DNA of 64,000 nt, from contig OY970236.1 of assembly GCA_963714155.1 (NCBI GenBank), positions 1,550,001 through 1,614,000 of the forward strand, written 5' to 3'. The position numbers and the translations under genes are program-made. Source of the stretch: VRUE01 sp963714155. Lineage in GTDB: Bacteria; Actinomycetota; Thermoleophilia; Solirubrobacterales; 70-9. Below the pieces are notes generated by a model. It saw only the letters and a program-made list of their open reading frames with translations, was not told where the DNA came from and searched no databases. Below are positions 7,812-15,760 of this stretch, piece after piece; position 1 is the first letter of the stretch, and every line of letters begins with the position of its first letter.

Positions 7812-8198
7812 GTGTCAGCAGAGAGCTTGAGCCGGAAGGGCGCGCGAATCGCGCGCTTGCTGCCGATTGTGTTGGTGCTGGGTATCGCCGCGGCCTTCGC
7901 CGGCGGCTGCGGTAGCGACAGCGACACCGACAGCGCTTCCTCCGAAGCACAGGAGCGGATCGAACAGGGCACCGAAGAAGCGAAGAAGGGCATCGAAAAG
8001 GCCAAAGATGAAGTGAAGAAGGGCTTCGACGAAGCCGAAGACGCCGCCAAGCAGGGCGTCGAAAACGGCAAGGGGCAGGCCAACAAGACGATCGAAAAGG
8101 CCAAGAAGGAAGCCGAAGAAGGCATCGAAAAGGGCAAGGAAGAAGCCGAAGGCGCGATCAAGGAAGCCGAACAGCGGGTGAACGAATACGGCAACTAG
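7812..8198 (+). CDS. Predicted lipoprotein with LEA-like Lys/Glu amphipathic repeats
   Basis: The 128-residue protein has a basic N-terminus, a hydrophobic core (LLPIVLVLGIAAAFAGG) and a lipobox-like FAGGC at residues 29-33, so it is probably a lipid-anchored exported protein. The mature part is a short acidic Ser/Asp linker followed by about 75 residues of imperfect 11-residue repeats of the type EAKKGIEKAKDEV. These predict a long amphipathic helix like that of group 3 LEA or YtxH-type proteins. Glu is encoded almost only by GAA. The GTG start has GAGGAG upstream. A role in stress protection or envelope spacing is a guess. Confidence 0.7.
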   Translation: MSAESLSRKGARIARLLPIVLVLGIAAAFAGGCGSDSDTDSASSEAQERIEQGTEEAKKGIEKAKDEVKKGFDEAEDAAKQGVENGKGQANKTIEKAKKEAEEGIEKGKEEAEGAIKEAEQRVNEYGN

Positions 8199-8216
8199 CC
8201 CTTGCCGGCCGGGCGA

Positions 8217-8990
8217 CTAGCGGACCTTGCAGTCGCCCGGCAGCCTGCTGGTCAGTTGCTTACCGCCGGCAAAGGAGAAGGTTGCCTTGGCCAGTTCGAA
8301 GAACGCGCCGGTAAAGCCAGCCGGCGCGGCGCAGCTGGCGCTGATGAAGCTGCGCTGCTTTCCCTGGTAGCGGTAGTTGCGGCCGATCGTCAGGTCGATG
8401 TCGGTCACGTAGCCCCGGTCCGAGGCGAGCCTGGGGATGCGGGTAGAGAACACGGTGCCGAACTTCCCTTTGCTGTTGCGGCTGATCTTGAAGGGCAGAA
8501 CGAAGGCGGCGCGCACTGGGCTTGAGCCATAGAGATGCAGCAGTAGCCCGGTCCGTTTCTTAGTCGAGTTATTGAAGAGGAGCGCGGTGCCACGGGCCGG
8601 GAACACGGGGGAGCCGTCGAAATTGACGTTGGCGGCAAAGTGGCCGCGGCCGACAAGGGCATCGCGACACTGCGCCAGCGCAGCTTCGGAGCTCGTTTGC
8701 TGCAGCTCCGCGGCCGGGCAGGTCGGCAAACCGGCGACCGAGACGATGCCGGCCCGGTTCATCGCGATCGAGATCCGCCGCAGCTGCGGCGGCGTGCTGC
8801 CGTCCGTCGTGCGTATGGCACCGGCCAGTTGCACGGTTGCCGGCGCATCGCGTTCGCGGGGAAGAGCGTGGGGAAGGAGCTGAGCATCGAAGGCCACGCG
8901 CAGGGTGCCCTCCTGGACGAACTGGCGCGCAGCTGCGGCCCCGGCAGGGAGGCAGGCGAGCAGGACGGCTACAACGGCGAGGCGACGCAT
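8217..8990 (-). CDS. Secreted hypothetical protein
   Basis: This 257-residue protein has a clear signal peptide (MRRLAVVAVLLACLPAGAAAA). The mature part is predicted all-beta: RQFVQEGTLRVAFDAQLLPHALPR opens it, and a TDIDLTIGRNYRYQGKQRSF strand pair lies near the end. Cysteines near PTCPA, LAQCRDA, SASCAAP and GDCKVR could form two disulfides. I cannot assign a known domain. It is divergent from the kinase gene at 9072 and convergent with the lipoprotein gene. Confidence 0.65.
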   Translation of the reverse strand: MRRLAVVAVLLACLPAGAAAARQFVQEGTLRVAFDAQLLPHALPRERDAPATVQLAGAIRTTDGSTPPQLRRISIAMNRAGIVSVAGLPTCPAAELQQTSSEAALAQCRDALVGRGHFAANVNFDGSPVFPARGTALLFNNSTKKRTGLLLHLYGSSPVRAAFVLPFKISRNSKGKFGTVFSTRIPRLASDRGYVTDIDLTIGRNYRYQGKQRSFISASCAAPAGFTGAFFELAKATFSFAGGKQLTSRLPGDCKVR

Positions 8991-9071
8991 GATCGACCTC
9001 CAAGTCTAGGTCCGTCCAGATTGCGTCCGAGTTAACCGGCCCAATAGGCGGAGGCGGGCTAGGGTTCGCCA

Positions 9072-10658
9072 ATGGCTGAGCCGGACCACGGAATCGAGCT
9101 CTCCGACGGCGATCAGTTCGCTGGTTACCGCATAGAGCGCCGCCTTGGCCGCGGCGGCATGGGGATCCTCTACCTCGCGGTCGAGCCGGGCCTGGAGCGC
9201 CGGGTGGCGCTGAAGTTGATCGCACCGGAGGCCGCCGTCGACGAGGTCTTCACTCGGCGTTTCGCCGAGGAGTCGAGGATCGCGGCCTCGATCGAGCACC
9301 CAAACGTGGTGCCGATCTACGCTGCGGGTGAAGAGGCGGGCGTGCCCTACATCGCGATGCGCTACGTCGCCGGCGCCGACCTCGCCCGCCGGCTCGCCCG
9401 CGAGGGCCGCCTCTCGCCGCCTGTCGCGGTTGAGCTGATCGCCCAGATCGGCAACGGGCTGGACGCGATCCACGCCGCCGGCCTGGTCCACCGCGACGTC
9501 AAGCCGGCCAACGTCCTGCTCAGCGGCGGCGACGGCCCCGACCACGCCTACATCACCGATTTCGGCGTCGCCCGCAACGTCGCCACCGAGTCGGGCCTGA
9601 CCCAGACCGGCCGCTTCGTCGGCACCCTCGACTACGTCGCACCCGAGCAGATCTCCGGCGGCACGGTCGATGCGCGCGTTGACGTCTACGCCCTCGGCTG
9701 CCTGCTCTTCAAGCTGCTCACCGGCGAGGTGCCCTTCCCCAAGGACGGTGAGGCGGCCCGGCTCTACGCGCATCTGAACGACCCACCCCCGGCGCCCTCG
9801 CTCTACGTAACGGAGGCCTCGATGGCGCTCGACGACGTCGTGATCCGAGCGATGTCGAAGAGCCCCGACGATCGCTACCCGTCCGCGGGCGACCTCGGCC
9901 GCGCGGCGCAGGCAGCCCTGCGGGGCGAGACACCGGTGGTGCCGGAGCGCACCGTCGCCACTGGCGCCGCGGCGACGCGGACCGCGGAAACAATCGCCGC
10001 GGAGACCGGCCCGACGCAGGCCCCGCCCCGAGCGACGGAGCCGACGCGCCGGCTCGCCGACGACTCGTCCACCTCATCCAGATCCGCCTCGGAGCCCAAT
10101 CGCCGTCGCTGGGCCTTGGCCGGCGGTGTCGCCGCGCTCGCCGCCGCCCTGGTCATCGTGATTGTCCTAATCAGCGGGAGCGGGGGATCGAGCTCGGGAG
10201 ACTCCGGTGAGACAGACGCCAACGCGACGATTTCGACGACGGCGAAAAACAAGCCGGCGTCAAAACCCGAGCCGAAGACCCTGACCCGGTCCGAGTTGAT
10301 CGATAAGGCCGACGCGATCTGCGAAGACAGTCAGACCGTCTACAAGAGCGTCAGGTCCCAGGCGATGGAAGAAAGCCCGGATGTGGGCTATGCCGCCACC
10401 TTGGTCGGCATCTCAGAACGCGCGCTCCGTCGGCTCAGGGCACTCGACCCACCGGCGAACCTCGCGGATGAGTTCAAAAGCTACGTCGAAGCTCAGAGGT
10501 TGGTGGCGCTCAACGATCGCCAAGCGTTGGCGGCGGCCGAAGGAAACGACACCGAGGACTACGTGGCGGCCCGCGAACGCCGCGACTCCGAAGCCGACGA
10601 GCGCTACCGCGCGGCACGCGCGGTCGGTCTTCAAGTGTGCAGCGCTAATCCCAGCTAA
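9072..10658 (+). CDS. Membrane-anchored Ser/Thr protein kinase with external C-terminal domain
   Basis: Residues 15-275 are a complete PknB-like kinase domain: glycine loop GRGGMG, ATP-lysine in VALKLI (Lys48), catalytic loop HRDVKPAN (His140 to Asp142), DFG at 163-165, and a GTLDYVAPEQ activation-segment end. A Thr/Pro/Ala-rich linker follows, then one transmembrane helix (about 345-366, ALVIVIVLISG). An external domain of about 125 residues comes last, beginning LIDKADAICEDS and ending LQVCSANPS. Its two cysteines could pair. The topology is that of a receptor kinase sensing an extracellular signal. A TAGGGT hexamer six bases before the ATG and the absence of a ribosome site suggest a leaderless transcript. 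Confidence 0.9.
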   Translation: MAEPDHGIELSDGDQFAGYRIERRLGRGGMGILYLAVEPGLERRVALKLIAPEAAVDEVFTRRFAEESRIAASIEHPNVVPIYAAGEEAGVPYIAMRYVAGADLARRLAREGRLSPPVAVELIAQIGNGLDAIHAAGLVHRDVKPANVLLSGGDGPDHAYITDFGVARNVATESGLTQTGRFVGTLDYVAPEQISGGTVDARVDVYALGCLLFKLLTGEVPFPKDGEAARLYAHLNDPPPAPSLYVTEASMALDDVVIRAMSKSPDDRYPSAGDLGRAAQAALRGETPVVPERTVATGAAATRTAETIAAETGPTQAPPRATEPTRRLADDSSTSSRSASEPNRRRWALAGGVAALAAALVIVIVLISGSGGSSSGDSGETDANATISTTAKNKPASKPEPKTLTRSELIDKADAICEDSQTVYKSVRSQAMEESPDVGYAATLVGISERALRRLRALDPPANLADEFKSYVEAQRLVALNDRQALAAAEGNDTEDYVAARERRDSEADERYRAARAVGLQVCSANPS

Positions 10659-10751
10659 AGGTCGCTTACGAATCCGCTTGCCGGGGAGAGTTCGTCTTAC
10701 TGCGGCCTTGAACGCGGGACGCAAGCGATCGGTCGGCTTGAGTGAACGTCT

Positions 10752-10769
10752 ATGGCATATTGATGCCAT
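10752..10769. promoter_or_regulatory. vapBC operator (inverted repeat over the start codon)
   Basis: A perfect 7-bp inverted repeat, ATGGCAT (10752-10758) and ATGCCAT (10763-10769), with a 4-base spacer, overlaps the vapB start codon at 10768. VapB antitoxins typically bind such palindromes next to their own promoter, with VapC as co-repressor, so this is the likely autoregulatory site. Confidence 0.65.
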
Positions 10770-10971
10770 GCGAACTACGCTCGACATTGACGACCGGCTT
10801 ATGGAGGCCCTGATGATTCGCCACCCAGGCGAGACCAAGACCAAGGCCGTCGAGGCCGCAATTGAGAGCTACGTGCGGCGCGGCGCGGTGGACTGGCTTC
10901 TCGCCAACGCCGGTGAGATAGAGATCGAGGACGTTTCGAGCCAGATGCGCTCGGAAGACCGGCAGATCTAG
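10768..10971 (+). CDS. vapB: VapB-type antitoxin
   Basis: The 67-residue protein begins MRTTLDIDDRLMEALM and continues KTKAVEAAIESYVRR, the ribbon-helix-helix DNA-binding and dimerisation pattern of the VapB family. The C-terminal part, up to SEDRQI, would wrap the toxin. The ATG at 10768 was chosen over far-upstream starts because the family begins exactly at this MRTTLDID motif and because the operator palindrome overlaps it. The TAG stop directly abuts the GTG of vapC, so the pair is translationally coupled. Confidence 0.85.
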   Translation: MRTTLDIDDRLMEALMIRHPGETKTKAVEAAIESYVRRGAVDWLLANAGEIEIEDVSSQMRSEDRQI

Positions 10972-11364
10972 GTGGTTCTGCCCGATACCTCAGTCTGGGT
11001 CGATTTCGCCCGCCGCGGTGCGGCTGGTCGCGCTGCCCGTTTGCACGATCTTCTAGACAGGGGCGATGTGGCTACTTGCGGACCGGTGGCGGCGGAGCTT
11101 CTTGCCGGCGCGGAAGGTGAAGTCGCGGAGCGAATTTCCGCGACGCTCGCCTCGCTGCCGTGGGCCGATCTGAGTCCCGAGGCGTGGCGCGAGGTCGGTC
11201 GTGCCGCGAGGCGCTTGAGAAAGGCGGGTAAAACCGTGCCATTGACTGACCTGGCGATTGCCGTTGCCGCCGGACACGCTGGGTATGTCCTTTGGAGCTT
11301 CGATTCCGACTTTGAGCGAATCCAGCCGGCGATCGATGATCTGGCGCTGTACGCCGGCGACTGA
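10972..11364 (+). CDS. vapC: VapC-type PIN-domain ribonuclease toxin
   Basis: The 130-residue PIN domain carries all expected acidic metal ligands: Asp5 in LPDTSVW, Glu42 in VAAELL, Asp93 in LTDLAIA, and Asp111/Asp113 in SFDSDFERI. VapC toxins cleave tRNA or rRNA when released from VapB. The GTG start lies immediately after the vapB stop with no gap. The 3' end is 10 bases before the YjbQ gene, which may be read from the same transcript but is not part of the toxin system. Confidence 0.9.
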   Translation: MVLPDTSVWVDFARRGAAGRAARLHDLLDRGDVATCGPVAAELLAGAEGEVAERISATLASLPWADLSPEAWREVGRAARRLRKAGKTVPLTDLAIAVAAGHAGYVLWSFDSDFERIQPAIDDLALYAGD

Positions 11365-11374
11365 AAGCGAGACG

Positions 11375-11836
11375 ATGAAATCCCACACCGCCTACATGAC
11401 CTTCAACACCACGCAGCGGCGTGAGCTGATCCGCATCACCGAGGAGGTGCAGGCGGCGGTCGACGAGGCCGGGATCGAGGAGGGCATGGTGCTGGTCTCG
11501 GCGATGCACATCACCGCCGGGGTCTGGGTCAACGACGACGAGCCGGGCCTGCACGAGGACGTACTCGAATGGCTCGACAAGGTCGCGCCGCCAAGCTGGA
11601 AGCCGGCCGCGAACGTGGTTGCGGCGGAGCTCTCGCCCGACGAGGGCGACTACCGCCACCACCGTGGCGGCGAGGACAACGGCGACGCCCACCTGAAGAA
11701 CCTGCTCGTCCACCACCAGGCAATCGTGCCGGTGACCGCCGGCCGCCTCGACCTCGGGCCCTGGCAGCAGGTCTTCTATTGCGAGTTCGACGGCGGCCGG
11801 CCGAAGCGCCTCGTGATCAAGGCGATGGGGGAGTAG
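11375..11836 (+). CDS. YjbQ family protein (secondary thiamine-phosphate synthase enzyme family)
   Basis: This 153-residue protein has the COG0432 signature: SAMHITAGVWVNDDEPGL, then YRHHRGGEDNGDAHLKN and a final LDLGPWQQVFYCEFDGG. The clustered His and Asp residues are the conserved pocket. Some members weakly complement thiamine-phosphate synthase mutants, but the physiological reaction is not established. The ATG at 11375 follows GCGAGACG and matches the family start (HTAYMTF). The gene ends seven bases before the end of an opposing membrane-protein gene. Confidence 0.85.
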   Translation: MKSHTAYMTFNTTQRRELIRITEEVQAAVDEAGIEEGMVLVSAMHITAGVWVNDDEPGLHEDVLEWLDKVAPPSWKPAANVVAAELSPDEGDYRHHRGGEDNGDAHLKNLLVHHQAIVPVTAGRLDLGPWQQVFYCEFDGGRPKRLVIKAMGE

Positions 11837-11843
11837 CTCCGCG

Positions 11844-12587
11844 CTAGGGCAGCGGCTTGGAGTGCAGCTGGGCGCCGCCGCCCTTTTCGCGAATCAGGTC
11901 GACCGTGAGCAGTACCGCCGCCACCGCGTAGAAGGGGGTGAAGGCAATATTGGAGAGGACGTCGGCGATCCACTCGCAGATGAACTCGCTGCCGAAGAGG
12001 TTGTGAGTGAGGTTTGTCGCGATGTTGGTCAGCGCATCGCCGGCCAGCTCGATCGGGATCAAAACCAGGGCGACGGTCCAGAACTTGCCCCGCACCAGGC
12101 GCACGCTGCGGGCGAAGGCGGCGCGGATGCCCTGGTGCTCGATCTCGACCACGGGAGCGGCGAGGCCGAACCAGACGAAGGCGAGCATCCCGGGGACGAA
12201 GAGGAAGACGAGGCCGACGGCGACCAGCGCCCCGTAGATCAGGTCGATCGCGATCAGCCGGCGGAAGTTGACCATGCCGGCGATTTCGCGCAGCGACGGC
12301 GGCCTGCCGTCGCGCGGATGGGTCAGCGAGATCGCCACCGATCCGGTGTAGAAGACCTCGCCCATGAGGCCGGTAACTGCCAGTACGAAGACCGCGCCGA
12401 GGATTGCAACGAAGCGCAGCGCGCCGTCGAAATCGAGCGAGTGGAGTTCGGCGCTGAGCGTCAGCGCGTGGACCAGGCCCAGCGGCACGAACACGACCAC
12501 CGCCAGCAGTAGCAGCGAAGGAGCCCAGCGCCAGTAGGTGCGCCCGATCCGCGCGTAGACCGCGATCAATTCTTTGAGCTTGCTCAC
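11844..12587 (-). CDS. Multi-pass membrane protein
   Basis: The 247-residue protein has about five to six transmembrane segments, including SLLLLAVVVFVPLGLVHAL, FVAILGAVFVLAVTGLMG and ALVAVGLVFLFVPGMLAFV. Between them is a cytoplasmic helix (IEHQGIRAAFARSVRLVRG). This arrangement, with the motif VPGMLAFVWFGLAAPVVEIE, resembles the glycerophosphoryl-diester-phosphodiesterase membrane-domain / YciC-like proteins. The activity is unknown. It is the last gene of a leftward trio (13320 to 11844). Confidence 0.6.
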   Translation of the reverse strand: MSKLKELIAVYARIGRTYWRWAPSLLLLAVVVFVPLGLVHALTLSAELHSLDFDGALRFVAILGAVFVLAVTGLMGEVFYTGSVAISLTHPRDGRPPSLREIAGMVNFRRLIAIDLIYGALVAVGLVFLFVPGMLAFVWFGLAAPVVEIEHQGIRAAFARSVRLVRGKFWTVALVLIPIELAGDALTNIATNLTHNLFGSEFICEWIADVLSNIAFTPFYAVAAVLLTVDLIREKGGGAQLHSKPLP

Positions 12588-12588
12588 G

Positions 12589-12921
12589 TCAACGATGGCG
12601 GCGGCGGCCGGAGGGGTACTTGCCGCGCCGTTCGAGCTTGGACTGCGCCGATTCCGAGGTGGGCACCCGCCGCACGTCGCTGAGCTCGCCGATCAACAGC
12701 TCTTCGGCGCAGCGGCGGTGCCAGTGGTGGTGTTCGGTGCCACCGAGCCGGAAGACGTACTGGACGACGACGTGCTCGCTGCCGATCTCGATCTCACCAT
12801 GGCAGGCCGGGCAGCGGTAGAGCTTGCGCGAGATGCCGCGGATCAGCCAGGCCTCGTCGCCCTCTTCGGTGATGCCGCGCAGGCTCCAGCGTTTGTCTGG
12901 CAACCCGGACAGGTCGGCCAA
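12589..12921 (-). CDS. Small zinc-binding hypothetical protein
   Basis: The 110-residue protein has a probable zinc site made of CPACHGEI (two Cys) and HHHWHRRCAEELL (His and Cys), spaced like a treble-clef or LIM-like finger. The basic C-terminus (SKLERRGKYPSGRRRHR) might contact nucleic acid. Nothing else identifies it. It lies four bases downstream of the gene at 12925 and one base upstream of the membrane-protein gene, so the three are likely co-transcribed. Confidence 0.6.
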   Translation of the reverse strand: MADLSGLPDKRWSLRGITEEGDEAWLIRGISRKLYRCPACHGEIEIGSEHVVVQYVFRLGGTEHHHWHRRCAEELLIGELSDVRRVPTSESAQSKLERRGKYPSGRRRHR

Positions 12922-12924
12922 GGC

Positions 12925-13320
12925 TTACCGCCTCGATAGCCAGGCGAAGCCAGCGGCCATCGCCACGTTGGCGACACCCGCGAGACGAAGACCGAGCTTG
13001 GCTCCTGGCCGGCTGACAGCGGGGGACTCGGCCCAAACTGCATCGGTGGCGATCTCGGTGCCGCGCAACCAGGCCAGCGCCCACCAGTCGCGCTGCTCGC
13101 CGCGCAGCTCGGCGACCGCGTGCGCGGCAGCGAAGGTGAGCCAGATCGGCGCGCAGCGACGAAAGAGGTGTTCCGCATCGGGCGAGGGGTGCTCGTGACC
13201 GAGCACCTTGAGGGTTGCGGCGGGGGCGAAGAGGGCGCCGCTGCCGAGCGCGAGGTCGAAGGCGATCATGTTGCGGTTGGTGAGGCGCAGCGCCTGCTCG
13301 AGGGTCATCGCAGTACCCAT
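12925..13320 (-). CDS. Small membrane-associated hypothetical protein
   Basis: The 131-residue protein has three or four hydrophobic helices (FDLALGSGALFAPAATLKVL, IWLTFAAAHAVAELRG, LRLAGVANVAMAAGFAWL) and few charges between them. It is probably a small polytopic membrane protein. No family is recognised. An internal ATG at 13308 (MTLEQ) is an equally good start. It is the first gene of the leftward trio and is divergent from the RpiR-type regulator. Confidence 0.55.
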   Translation of the reverse strand: MGTAMTLEQALRLTNRNMIAFDLALGSGALFAPAATLKVLGHEHPSPDAEHLFRRCAPIWLTFAAAHAVAELRGEQRDWWALAWLRGTEIATDAVWAESPAVSRPGAKLGLRLAGVANVAMAAGFAWLSRR

Positions 13321-13361
13321 CCAACCAGATTGCCGGAAGGGAAAGCACGGGGTCCGACGAA

Positions 13362-14240
13362 TTGGACGCCGTGACCAAGACTGCGACCAAGACCCCCGCC
13401 AGCACTGTCCCCAGCCTCAAGAGCCTCTCCGAGTACATCCAGGAGCGCTTCGAAGAGTTCTCGCGCTCACAGAAAGACGTCGCCCGCTACATCGTCGATC
13501 ACCTCGACGAGGCAGCCTTCCTCACCGCCGAGGAGTTGGCCCGGAGAGCGAGCACCTCGTCATCGACGGTGGTGCGCTTCTCCCAGGCCCTCGGCTTCGA
13601 GGGATACCCCGAGCTTCAGCAGGCGGCGATCGAGGAGTACCGAACGGCGGGCGCGGCAGCCGCCAGCGCGGCCAGCTCCGGCGCTCTCTTCTCTTTCGAT
13701 CACTCCGAGCTCGAGGGCTCGTTGGGGGCGGACTACGCAAACCTCGAGGAAACCGCGCGCAAGCTGACCCGGGAGCAGGTCGACGGTGCCGTCGCCGCGC
13801 TCGCCGAATCTCAGCGCGTGGTCATCGTCGGCGTCGACCAGATGGCCTTCTTTGCAAGTTACCTGCGCCACACCCTCAGCCTGCTCGACATCCGCGCCGA
13901 GATCGTCGCCAGCACTGGCGGCGAGTCGTTGCAGCGGCTGGGCCGGATCGACGAGGAAACGCTGGTCATCGTCCTTTCCTCCGGTCGTGCTCATCCACTC
14001 TTGCTGCGGGCGATGAAGCTCGCCCTGCACCGCGGCGCCCGCACGCTTGCCGTCTCCGACGCCTCGATGTCGGAGGTCGGCGAGCACGCCGAGCTGACGC
14101 TCTACTACTCGTCGAACAGCCCGTCGTTCGCGCGATCGAACACCGCGCTGATGGCTCTCGTCCAGGCATTGGCCCACGGCCTCTACGCCCGCGACGAAGA
14201 CACCCACAAAGATCGCATTCGCGCTTACAAGCTGAAGTAG
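13362..14240 (+). CDS. MurR/RpiR-family transcriptional regulator (HTH_6 + SIS)
   Basis: Residues about 18-90 form the HTH_6 domain, with SQKDVARYIVDHLDEAAF leading into a helix-turn-helix at LARRASTSSSTVVRFSQALG. Residues about 125-265 form a SIS sugar-phosphate-binding domain with the typical VVIVGVDQMAFF and LVIVLSSGRAHPLLL strands. Family members sense phosphosugars or related ligands and regulate neighbouring metabolic genes. It lies 37 bases upstream of pdxS on the same strand. A TTG at 13362 (GGGG nine bases upstream) or GTG at 13371 are the candidate starts. Confidence 0.85.
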   Translation: MDAVTKTATKTPASTVPSLKSLSEYIQERFEEFSRSQKDVARYIVDHLDEAAFLTAEELARRASTSSSTVVRFSQALGFEGYPELQQAAIEEYRTAGAAAASAASSGALFSFDHSELEGSLGADYANLEETARKLTREQVDGAVAALAESQRVVIVGVDQMAFFASYLRHTLSLLDIRAEIVASTGGESLQRLGRIDEETLVIVLSSGRAHPLLLRAMKLALHRGARTLAVSDASMSEVGEHAELTLYYSSNSPSFARSNTALMALVQALAHGLYARDEDTHKDRIRAYKLK

Positions 14241-14273
14241 CGCCAGGCGCAGCGGTCCGGTCGCGCCTCCCCG

Positions 14274-14279
14274 TAATAT
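14274..14279 (+). promoter_or_regulatory. Candidate -10 element for a leaderless pdxS transcript
   Basis: TAATAT lies exactly seven bases upstream of the in-frame GTG at 14287 and no ribosome-binding site is present. This is the spacing seen at leaderless actinobacterial genes. No clear -35 hexamer was found. Confidence 0.35.
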
Positions 14280-15174
14280 GCGGCTCGTGAGCGAGCGAGC
14301 GACCTTCAGAGTCAAGACCGGCCTGGCCGAGATGCTCAAGGGCGGCGTGATCATGGACGTGGTCACCCCCGAGCAGGCGCGGATTGCCGAGGATGCCGGT
14401 GCCTGCGCGGTGATGGCGCTGGAGCGGGTCCCTTCGGACATCCGCAAGGACGGCGGCGTTGCGCGGATGTCGGATCCGGCGATGATCAAGGGCATCCAGG
14501 AAGAGGTGACGATCCCGGTGATGGCCAAGGCCCGCATCGGCCATTTCGCCGAGGCCCAGGTCCTGCAGGCGCTCGAGGTCGACTACATCGACGAGTCCGA
14601 GGTCCTTACTCCGGCGGACGAGCGCCACCACATCGACAAGCTCGCCTTCGAGGTGCCCTTTGTCTGCGGCGCCACCAACCTCGGCGAGGCGCTGCGGCGG
14701 GTCGGCGAGGGGGCGGCGATGATCCGCTCCAAGGGCGAGGCCGGCACCGGCAACGTGGTCGAGGCGGTCCGCCACATGCGCGAAATCACTTCCGGCATCA
14801 AGCGGCTGGCCCAGCTCGGGCCCGAGGAGCTTGCCGGCGCCGCCAAGGAGCACCAGGCGCCGCTCGAAGTCGTCCACGAGGTGGCCGAGCGCGGTCGCCT
14901 GCCGGTGCCGCTCTTCTGCGCCGGCGGCATCGCCACGCCCGCCGACGCGGCGCTGATGATGCAGCTCGGCGCCGAGGGCAACTTCGTCGGCTCGGGCATC
15001 TTCAAGAGCGCTGGCCCGGAGCGGCGGGCCAAGGCGATCGTTGAGGCGACCACTCATTTCAACGATCCCGAGCGGGTGGCTGCGGCGTCGATCGGGCTCG
15101 GCGAGGCGATGCCGGGGCTCGAGATCGCTGACCTCGCGGCGGCCGACGCACTCCTACAAGACCGCGGTGCCTGA
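14278..15174 (+). CDS. pdxS: Pyridoxal 5'-phosphate synthase, lyase subunit PdxS
   Basis: PdxS builds PLP from ribose 5-phosphate, glyceraldehyde 3-phosphate and ammonia in a dodecameric complex with PdxT. The sequence shows the family hallmarks: GLAEMLKGGVIMDV with Asp27, PVMAKARIGHFAEAQ with the Schiff-base Lys84, and MIRSKGEAGTGNVVEAVRH with the second Lys152. The length (298 residues) is normal. The ATG at 14278 overlaps a possible -10 hexamer, and GTG 14287 (MSERATF) may be the true leaderless start. Its 3' end overlaps pdxT by eight bases. Confidence 0.95.
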   Translation: MRLVSERATFRVKTGLAEMLKGGVIMDVVTPEQARIAEDAGACAVMALERVPSDIRKDGGVARMSDPAMIKGIQEEVTIPVMAKARIGHFAEAQVLQALEVDYIDESEVLTPADERHHIDKLAFEVPFVCGATNLGEALRRVGEGAAMIRSKGEAGTGNVVEAVRHMREITSGIKRLAQLGPEELAGAAKEHQAPLEVVHEVAERGRLPVPLFCAGGIATPADAALMMQLGAEGNFVGSGIFKSAGPERRAKAIVEATTHFNDPERVAAASIGLGEAMPGLEIADLAAADALLQDRGA

Positions 15175-15760
15175 GCTGCGCCTCGGCGTGCTCGCCATCC
15201 AGGGAGGCTTCGAAGCGCACTGCGAAGTGCTGCGCGAGTTGGGCGCCGAGGTCAGCGAAGTGCGCCTGCCGGGCGATCTGGAGCAGCTCGACGGTCTAGT
15301 CGTACCCGGCGGTGAGAGCACGACGATCACGATGGGAATCGAGTCGGCTGGGCTTGAAGAGCCGATTCGCGCCCTGCGCGACTCGGGCGCGACGGTCTTT
15401 GGCACCTGTGCCGGGATGATCGTCTGCGACCGCGATCACCTGGGCTTGATCGACGCCAGCACCGCCCGCAATGCCTTCGGACGGCAGCTGCAGAGCTTCG
15501 AGGCGGACGTCGAGATCGACGGAATCGGCGACGAGCCACTGCGTGCCATCTTCATTCGCGCCCCCTGGGTGGAGTCCCACGGCGCCGGCGTCGAGGTGCT
15601 CGCCTCATACGAGGGGCACCCGGTGGCGATCCGGGAAGGCGGCGTGCTGGCCAGCGCCTTTCACCCCGAGCTGACCGATGACCCGAGATTGCACGCATTG
15701 TTCATGGCGATGACTACGAGCGCGCAAGAGAGTCGCGCTCAGGAGGAGGCGGAGACTTGA
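15167..15760 (+). CDS. pdxT: Pyridoxal 5'-phosphate synthase, glutaminase subunit PdxT
   Basis: PdxT hydrolyses glutamine and channels ammonia to PdxS. The 197-residue class I glutaminase has the family's VPGGESTT oxyanion region, nucleophile Cys81 in FGTCAGMI, and His166 and Glu168 in AFHPELTDD. The GTG at 15167 was chosen because LRLGVLAIQGGFEAH is the normal N-terminus and because it overlaps the pdxS stop (15172-15174). The short Gln/Glu-rich tail after residue 185 is extra to the fold. Its stop overlaps the TTG start of the next gene. Confidence 0.95.
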   Translation: MPELRLGVLAIQGGFEAHCEVLRELGAEVSEVRLPGDLEQLDGLVVPGGESTTITMGIESAGLEEPIRALRDSGATVFGTCAGMIVCDRDHLGLIDASTARNAFGRQLQSFEADVEIDGIGDEPLRAIFIRAPWVESHGAGVEVLASYEGHPVAIREGGVLASAFHPELTDDPRLHALFMAMTTSAQESRAQEEAET

